This document shows, one piece after another, positions 6,202 through 9,623 of a stretch of 9,623 nucleotides of DNA. Location of the stretch: the NCBI GenBank assembly GCA_030665535.1, contig DAOUZU010000032.1, positions 1 through 9,623 of the forward strand. The letters run 5' to 3'. The position numbers and the translations under genes were made by a program. The number at the start of each line of letters is the position of its first letter. The stretch's first letter is position 1. The notes under the pieces were generated by a model. It did not search any database, was not told the DNA's origin, and saw only the letters and a list, made by a program, of their open reading frames with translations. This DNA comes from Dehalococcoidia bacterium. Its GTDB lineage: Bacteria; Chloroflexota; Dehalococcoidia; Dehalococcoidales; JAUXAE01.

Positions 6202-7050
6202 ATGAACACGGTTATCACGTTGACCACTGACTTCGGCCAGACCGACGGCTACGTGGCGGCGATGAAGGGTGTTATCCTGGGCATCAACCAGGAGGCCAGG
6301 CTGGTGGACATCTGCCACAACATCGAGCCGCAGAATATCTCCCAGGCGGCCTTCGTTTTGAGCACGGCCTACCCCTCTTTTCCCCGCAAAACGGTGCACC
6401 TGGTGGTGGTGGACCCCGGCGTAGGCAGCGCCCGGCGGGCCATCGTCTTGAGGACGCCTGAAGCTGACTTCATTGCCCCGGACAACGGCGTCCTGAGTTA
6501 TGTCATCAACCGGCACATGGCGGCGCCGCTGGAGGGAGTCTCGCCGGAAGGGTTGACTGAGGTGCGTTTAAGCAAACAGGTGGAGGCGGTGGAACTAACC
6601 AACGACCGCTTCTTCCGCAAGCCGGTATCCGCCACCTTTCACGGGCGGGATATATTCGCCCCGGTGGCCGCCCTGCTCTCAGTGGGCTTCCCGGCCATAC
6701 AGTTCGGCCCGCCTCTGGACGCCCTGAATATGATACCTATTTCGCGGCCGGGCAAGAGGCCGGACGGCTCGTTGGTGGGGCATGTCCTCCACATAGACGG
6801 CTTTGGCAACCTGATAACAGATATCAAGGACGACGACCTGCCGTCTGCGGAGGTCGTCGTTGATGTCTGCGGCCGGCTTATTTCAGGTATAAGCAGCACC
6901 TATGACGATAGAAGGGGCCTGACTGCCGTCGTCGGTTCCAGCGGTCACCTGGAGATAGCCCTCAAAGGCGGCAAGGCCAGGGCGCTGCTGGACGCTCGCG
7001 TCGGCGATGAGATTACCGTCAAACCGGGCGATAGCAACCGTTCCCAATAA
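6202..7050 (+). CDS. S-adenosyl-L-methionine hydrolase (adenosine-forming), DUF62 family
   Basis: A 282-residue member of the SAM hydroxide adenosyltransferase family, related to fluorinase and chlorinase but using water: SAM becomes adenosine and methionine. The N-terminal LTTDFGQTDGYVAAMKG (7-23) and VVVDPGVGS (68-76) are family hallmarks. The catalytic triad described for this family (Asp, Arg seven residues later, His) is met by D71, R78 and H147 in TFHGRD. APDNGVLS and the C-terminal GHVLHIDGFGNLITDI motif are also present. The halogenase-type insertion is not evident. Start: ATG at 6202 has GGAG five bases upstream; a GTG two codons earlier is possible. It is the third gene of the gatB operon, 26 bases after secG, and an intrinsic terminator begins at the base after its stop codon. 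The cellular purpose, perhaps SAM turnover, is not established. Confidence 0.9.
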   Translation: MNTVITLTTDFGQTDGYVAAMKGVILGINQEARLVDICHNIEPQNISQAAFVLSTAYPSFPRKTVHLVVVDPGVGSARRAIVLRTPEADFIAPDNGVLSYVINRHMAAPLEGVSPEGLTEVRLSKQVEAVELTNDRFFRKPVSATFHGRDIFAPVAALLSVGFPAIQFGPPLDALNMIPISRPGKRPDGSLVGHVLHIDGFGNLITDIKDDDLPSAEVVVDVCGRLISGISSTYDDRRGLTAVVGSSGHLEIALKGGKARALLDARVGDEITVKPGDSNRSQ

Positions 7051-7082
7051 AAAAGGCCCCGGTTTTTAGGCCGGGGCCTTTT
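7051..7082 (+). terminator. Intrinsic terminator of the gatB operon
   Basis: AAAAGGCCCCGG (7051-7062) and CCGGGGCCTTTT (7071-7082) form a 12-base-pair stem with an 8-base loop, the T tract closing the 3' arm. Its symmetry (A's on one side, T's on the other) would let it also stop transcription from the right. Confidence 0.92.
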
Positions 7083-7670
7083 AGTTCTCTCGCTTCGCCA
7101 CCTACTCCACCCGCCTGGTTAGAAAACCAGAATGACTCATATTATTTAGAGTCCCTTTTTGTACTTCACGAGGAGCTTGGTAGCCTTCTTCTGCCCCTCA
7201 CCGGTTTCATTATGTCCTATTTAGGTTCACCTCTCACCAGTGAGGAGCCAGACTTGGGAAAGATCCAAGTACACAATAATGATTGTCTATCTTTCAGTGC
7301 GCTTCCTCCTTTCCTGATGTTCGTTCCCGGAGGAGTCTTTTCCCATCCTCCTCCTACTTTCATCCTACCAAACAAGGCCCATAAAGTCAAGTGGCGGTAG
7401 CCGCCGCTAACGGCCTGACGGCCCCGACGGCGGGTGGAAGATACGCGCTGTTACACCCGTTTTCAGATAAATACGGCCGATTTAGCGGTTGTTTTTGCCG
7501 CATACAGGTATTATCATAAATGGGCTTATAGCCGGAACAGGGAAAAGGGGGTTACCATGCCCAGGATTTCAACATATCTTGTGCACCATCTGTACTGGCT
7601 ACTTGGGCACCTACGAAAGCCGGGTGATAGAGGAATGGTAGGCCTAAATCTATCCCGCCAAAAGGCGGTA
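7083..7670. other. 588 bases without a convincing gene
   Basis: Composition is lower in G+C than the flanks up to about 7390. It contains hairpins at 7115-7130 (CTGGTT/AACCAG, loop AGAA), 7252-7270 (ACTTGG/CCAAGT) and 7329-7351 (GGAGGA/TCCTCC), and a pyrimidine-rich tract at 7301-7355. On the minus strand an open run from about 7223 to 7149 ends in the lysine-rich GQKKATKLLVKYKKGL and a stop but has no start codon, so it may be the tail of a decayed gene. A minus-strand frame of 48 codons (about 7366-7220) is rich in Gly and shows no family. Nothing here resembles a transposase, and I recognise no riboswitch. Confidence 0.4.
7393..7459 (+). repeat. Nested, mutually exclusive G+C-rich inverted repeats
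   Basis: GGCGG (7393-7397) pairs with CCGCC (7401-7405). The same 7401-7406 segment can instead pair with CGGCGG (7428-7433) around an inner GGCC/GGCC hairpin (7412-7415/7420-7423). CGGGTG (7431-7436) pairs with CACCCG (7454-7459). Each arrangement excludes its neighbour. No T run follows. It could be a repetitive extragenic palindrome or a switch-like leader. Confidence 0.4.
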
Positions 7671-7697
7671 TGCTATAATTCAGCCGGAGGCGGATAG
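7557..7697 (+). CDS. Doubtful 46-residue reading frame before tRNA-Sec
   Basis: The ATG follows a very strong purine-rich Shine-Dalgarno (AAAAGGGGG at 7543-7551, five-base spacing). The peptide begins MPRISTYLVHHLYWLLGHL and matches no family I know. The frame runs through the tRNA-Sec promoter and stops 12 bases inside the tRNA, which argues against a real full-length product. It may be the start of a gene whose remainder is lost, or chance. Confidence 0.15.
   Translation: MPRISTYLVHHLYWLLGHLRKPGDRGMVGLNLSRQKAVCYNSAGGG
7671..7679 (+). promoter_or_regulatory. Extended -10 promoter of tRNA-Sec
   Basis: TGCTATAAT is an extended -10 element with a perfect TATAAT (7674-7679). No convincing -35 lies 17-18 bases upstream, which fits extended -10 promoters. 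Six bases separate it from the first tRNA base (7686), so transcription should begin at or next to the mature 5' end. selD and selA probably depend on it too. Confidence 0.6.
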
Positions 7698-7779
7698 GCT
7701 CTGGTGGGTCTCGCGGACTTCAAATCCGTTGACGGCAATCTGATTGCCGTGGGGGGTTCGATTCCCTCCCCCTCCGCCA
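7686..7779 (+). tRNA. selC: Selenocysteine tRNA (anticodon TCA)
   Basis: A 94-base tRNA with tRNA-Sec traits: anticodon TCA in the loop CTTCAAA closed by GCGGA/TCCGT; a six-pair D-stem (AGGCTC with GGGTCT, two wobbles) with a four-base TGGT loop; a long variable arm (ACGGCAAT/ATTGCCGT); T-loop TTCGATT; discriminator G and encoded CCA. It is charged with serine by SerRS, and SelA converts the serine to selenocysteine. Odd point: the 5' acceptor strand GGAGGCGG should pair with CCGCCTCC, but the 3' strand reads CCCCTCC, exactly one G short. C6 is therefore bulged or mismatched, and the acceptor plus T helix has 12 rather than the usual 13 pairs of bacterial tRNA-Sec. It lies 52 bases before selD on the same strand. 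Confidence 0.93.
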
Positions 7780-7795
7780 TATTTTGCCATTCTCG

Positions 7796-7812
7796 GGGCC
7801 GCCGGGCGGCCC
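7796..7812 (+). promoter_or_regulatory. G+C hairpin between tRNA-Sec and selD
   Basis: GGGCCGC (7796-7802) and GCGGCCC (7806-7812) form a 7-base-pair stem with a CGG loop, extendable by a G-T pair. It starts 16 bases after the tRNA CCA and ends just before the selD Shine-Dalgarno. No T run follows, so it is not a terminator. It may mark processing of the tRNA from the mRNA or protect the selD message 5' end. Confidence 0.4.
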
Positions 7813-7831
7813 TGGAAAGGGGGTGAAGCCA

Positions 7832-8875
7832 GTGGCCGAAGCCAAACGGCTGACGGAGTATTCCCGCTTTTCCGGCTGAGCCGCCAAACTGGGTCCGGGA
7901 GACCTGGAGAAAGCACTCTGCGGCCTTGAGCTTAAGGATAACCCCGATGTGATCGTCGGTCTGACCCAGGCGGACGACGCCGGTGTCTTCAGGCTGCGTA
8001 AAGACCTGGCCATTGTGCAAACGGTGGACCTCATCACCCCTATCGTGGACGACCCGGTGAGCTTCGGCATGATAGCCGCCGCCAACTCGCTTTCAGATAT
8101 CTACGCCATGGGGGCCAGGCCGATGACGGCTATGAATATCGTTTGCTTCCCCAGTGATACGATGGACATTGAAATACTGCGGCAGATACTGGCCGGGGCG
8201 GTGGCCAAGCTGGACGAGGCCGGGGTGGCCATGGTCGGCGGCCACAGCGTCAAGGACGAGGAGATTAAGTTCGGCCTGTCCGTAAGCGGCGTCGTTCACC
8301 CGGACAAGGTGGTCACCAAGAGCAGCGCCAAAGCAGGTGATAAGCTGATCCTGACCAAACCGCTGGGCACGGGCATTATGAACACCGCTCTCAAGGCGGG
8401 GCTGCTTGACGATGAGAGCCTGGCCCTGGTAACGAAACAGATGACCGCCCTGAACGATAAGGCGTCGTGGATTATGGTCTCCCTGGGGGCCAGTGCCGCC
8501 ACCGATGTCACCGGCTTCGGCCTGCTGGGCCATGCCTGCGAGATGGCCGAAAACAGCGGCGTGGCTATTGAAATAGACAGTGAGAAGGTGCCCCTTATCC
8601 CCGGCACCGAAAAGCTGGCGGCTATGGGGCTGCTGCCGGCCGGCCTCTACGCCAACCGGGAGTTCTGTGAGACCCTGGTGCAGCTGGAAACCACCCTGCC
8701 CACCTGGCTGATGGACGCCCTCTTCGACCCGCAGACGTCCGGCGGCCTACTGATTGCCAGCCCGCCGCAAGTGGCCGGGGAGATGCTGTCTCGTATTAAG
8801 AAGGCCGGCTACAAAGAAGCGGCCATCATCGGCACGGTGGTGGCGGAGCAAAAGAACAGGATTATATTGCGCTAG
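7832..8875 (+). CDS. selD: Selenide, water dikinase (selenophosphate synthetase), a selenoprotein
   Basis: SelD makes selenophosphate from selenide and ATP, the selenium donor for SelA. With the in-frame TGA at 7877-7879 read as selenocysteine, the frame from GTG 7832 gives 347 residues, the usual SelD length. It opens MAEAKRLTEYSRFSGU, then AAKLGPGDL: U16 sits at the active-site Cys/Sec position and K19 at the essential lysine. DDAGVFRL, DDPVSFGMIAAANSLSDIYAMG, VGGHSVKDEE, DVTGFGLLGHA and FDPQTSGGLL follow in order. Start choice: AGGGGGTGA at 7818-7826, a near-perfect Shine-Dalgarno, precedes the GTG at a normal distance. A standard gene finder would stop at TGA and call only 7949-8875, losing the catalytic N-terminus. 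A SECIS-like hairpin follows the TGA. The gene lies between selC and selA. Confidence 0.95.
7889..7907 (+). promoter_or_regulatory. Bacterial SECIS-like hairpin in selD
   Basis: CTGGGTC (7889-7895) pairs with GACCTGG (7901-7907), seven pairs including two wobbles, around the loop CGGGA. The loop's second base, G7897, lies 17 bases after the TGA, within the 16-37-base window of the bacterial SECIS consensus, which asks for a G in the first two loop positions. It would recruit SelB with Sec-tRNA. Confidence 0.75.
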
Positions 8876-8887
8876 GAATAGTTGCCT

Positions 8888-9616
8888 ATGGACAAGGTAG
8901 AGTTGAATAAAGAGCTGCGCAAGCTGCCCTCAGTGGAGCAGGTGCTGGAACTGGACGACCTCCAGCCGCAGATAGACAGGTTTTCGCACCCGCTGGTTAC
9001 AGGCTCTATCCGGGAGGTGCTAGCCGAAACGAGGCGGCAGATTAGCGGCGGCGGGGCCTGCCCGCCACCGGATGAGCTACTCAGGAGTGTAAAAGAGCAC
9101 CTGGGGCGACGCTGGCCGGGTTTCCTTACCCCGGTGATTAACGGCACCGGCGTCATCTTGCACACCAACCTGGGCCGGGCGATACTGTCTGCGGAGGCGA
9201 CGGCCGTCCTTGCTGATTTAAGCGGCCACTATTACGGCCTGGAGTACGATCTGGCCACCGGGGAGCGCGGCGTCAGGTCCAAAGATCTGGAAGAGTTGCT
9301 CTGTTTGCTTACCGGCGCCGAGGCCGCCCTGGTAGTCAACAATAACGCCGCCGCCGTCTTTCTTATTCTAAATGCCCTGGCCGAAGGTGTTGAGGTTATC
9401 GTCTCGCGGGGAGAGCTGGTGCAAATCGGCGGCGGCTTCCGCATCCCGGACATCATGCGCGAGGGCGGCGCCCGCCTGGTGGAAGTGGGCACCACCAACA
9501 AGACCCACGTCCGGGATTACGAGCAGGCAATCACCGCGAAGACGGGGCTGCTTCTCAAGGTGCACCATAGCAATTTCTCCATCCGGGTTTTCAGCCAGGC
9601 GGACAGTACCGCCTAA
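8888..9616 (+). CDS. selA: L-seryl-tRNA(Sec) selenium transferase, truncated
   Basis: SelA is a PLP enzyme that turns Ser-tRNA-Sec into Sec-tRNA-Sec using selenophosphate. Residues 1-242 follow the family closely: the N-terminal ELRKLPSVEQVLE domain, INGTGVILHTNLGRA, ERGVRSKDLEELL, TGAEAALVVNNNAAAVFLILNALAEG, SRGELVQIGGGFRIPDIMREGGARLVEVGTTNKTH and LLLKVHHSNFSI. Full-length SelA has about 460 residues; here a TAA at 9614-9616 ends the frame before the lysine that binds PLP. The last 14 residues, RVFSQADSTA and the stop, diverge by single-base changes from the expected pattern (RGF..., ...VSTAEL), with TAA where GAA is expected. Start: ATG at 8888, with AGGAA nine bases upstream and 12 bases after the selD stop; a TTG two codons earlier is too close to it. 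Either a nonsense mutation or poor sequence at the end of the assembly. Confidence 0.9.
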   Translation: MDKVELNKELRKLPSVEQVLELDDLQPQIDRFSHPLVTGSIREVLAETRRQISGGGACPPPDELLRSVKEHLGRRWPGFLTPVINGTGVILHTNLGRAILSAEATAVLADLSGHYYGLEYDLATGERGVRSKDLEELLCLLTGAEAALVVNNNAAAVFLILNALAEGVEVIVSRGELVQIGGGFRIPDIMREGGARLVEVGTTNKTHVRDYEQAITAKTGLLLKVHHSNFSIRVFSQADSTA

Positions 9617-9623
9617 CTGAAGT

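Noticed and set aside
7949..8875. selD starting at GTG 7949.
   Set aside because: This would drop the conserved N-terminal active-site region that is clearly encoded upstream through the TGA, and it has no suitable Shine-Dalgarno.

Overview
The window reads as a stretch of a bacterial chromosome of fairly high G+C, with compact spacing, Shine-Dalgarno sites and sigma70-type promoters. The gene families and gene order (gatB-secG, SAM hydrolase, a GT2-GtrA glycosyltransferase, tRNA-Sec-selD-selA) would suit a Chloroflexota/Dehalococcoidia-like metagenomic genome. That placement is inference from overall character, not from a marker gene. Several oddities near the right end (a truncated selA and a one-base defect in tRNA-Sec) could be assembly errors.

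Left part (1-593): an A+T-rich stretch without a convincing gene, full of long complementary segments. It abuts the 5' half of a tRNA-Arg(CCU) gene on the minus strand. The tRNA is broken in its anticodon loop but keeps its own promoter. The stretch may be an intron, an inserted element, or a large structured RNA; this is the least explained part of the window.

Region 600-3444: a divergent promoter pair drives the broken tRNA leftward and a small FmdB-type zinc-ribbon protein rightward. Converging on it from the right is a minus-strand pair: a 129-residue membrane protein translationally coupled to a PAP2-fold membrane protein lacking two hallmark residues. Before that pair, also on the minus strand, lies a polyprenol-phosphate-type glycosyltransferase fused to a GtrA membrane domain.

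Region 3445-4388 (minus strand): tRNA-Ala(CGC) is followed 31 bases downstream by a gene for an ATP-cone fused to a PD-(D/E)XK nuclease-like domain. Region 4438-7082 (plus strand): a promoter divergent from that of tRNA-Ala starts the operon gatB-secG-SAM hydrolase, which ends in a strong intrinsic terminator. Amidotransferase, Sec translocon and SAM-hydrolase functions are housekeeping.

Region 7083-7670 holds no convincing gene. It has low-complexity pyrimidine-rich sequence, several hairpins and a doubtful 46-residue reading frame. Region 7671-9623 is a selenocysteine locus: tRNA-Sec (selC), then selD, then selA. selD is itself a selenoprotein gene: its true start is at 7832 and an in-frame TGA at 7877-7879 encodes the active-site residue, followed by a bacterial SECIS-like hairpin. 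Together selC, SelA and SelD would make selenophosphate and Sec-tRNA; selB is not in the window. selA is cut by an in-frame stop just before the window ends.
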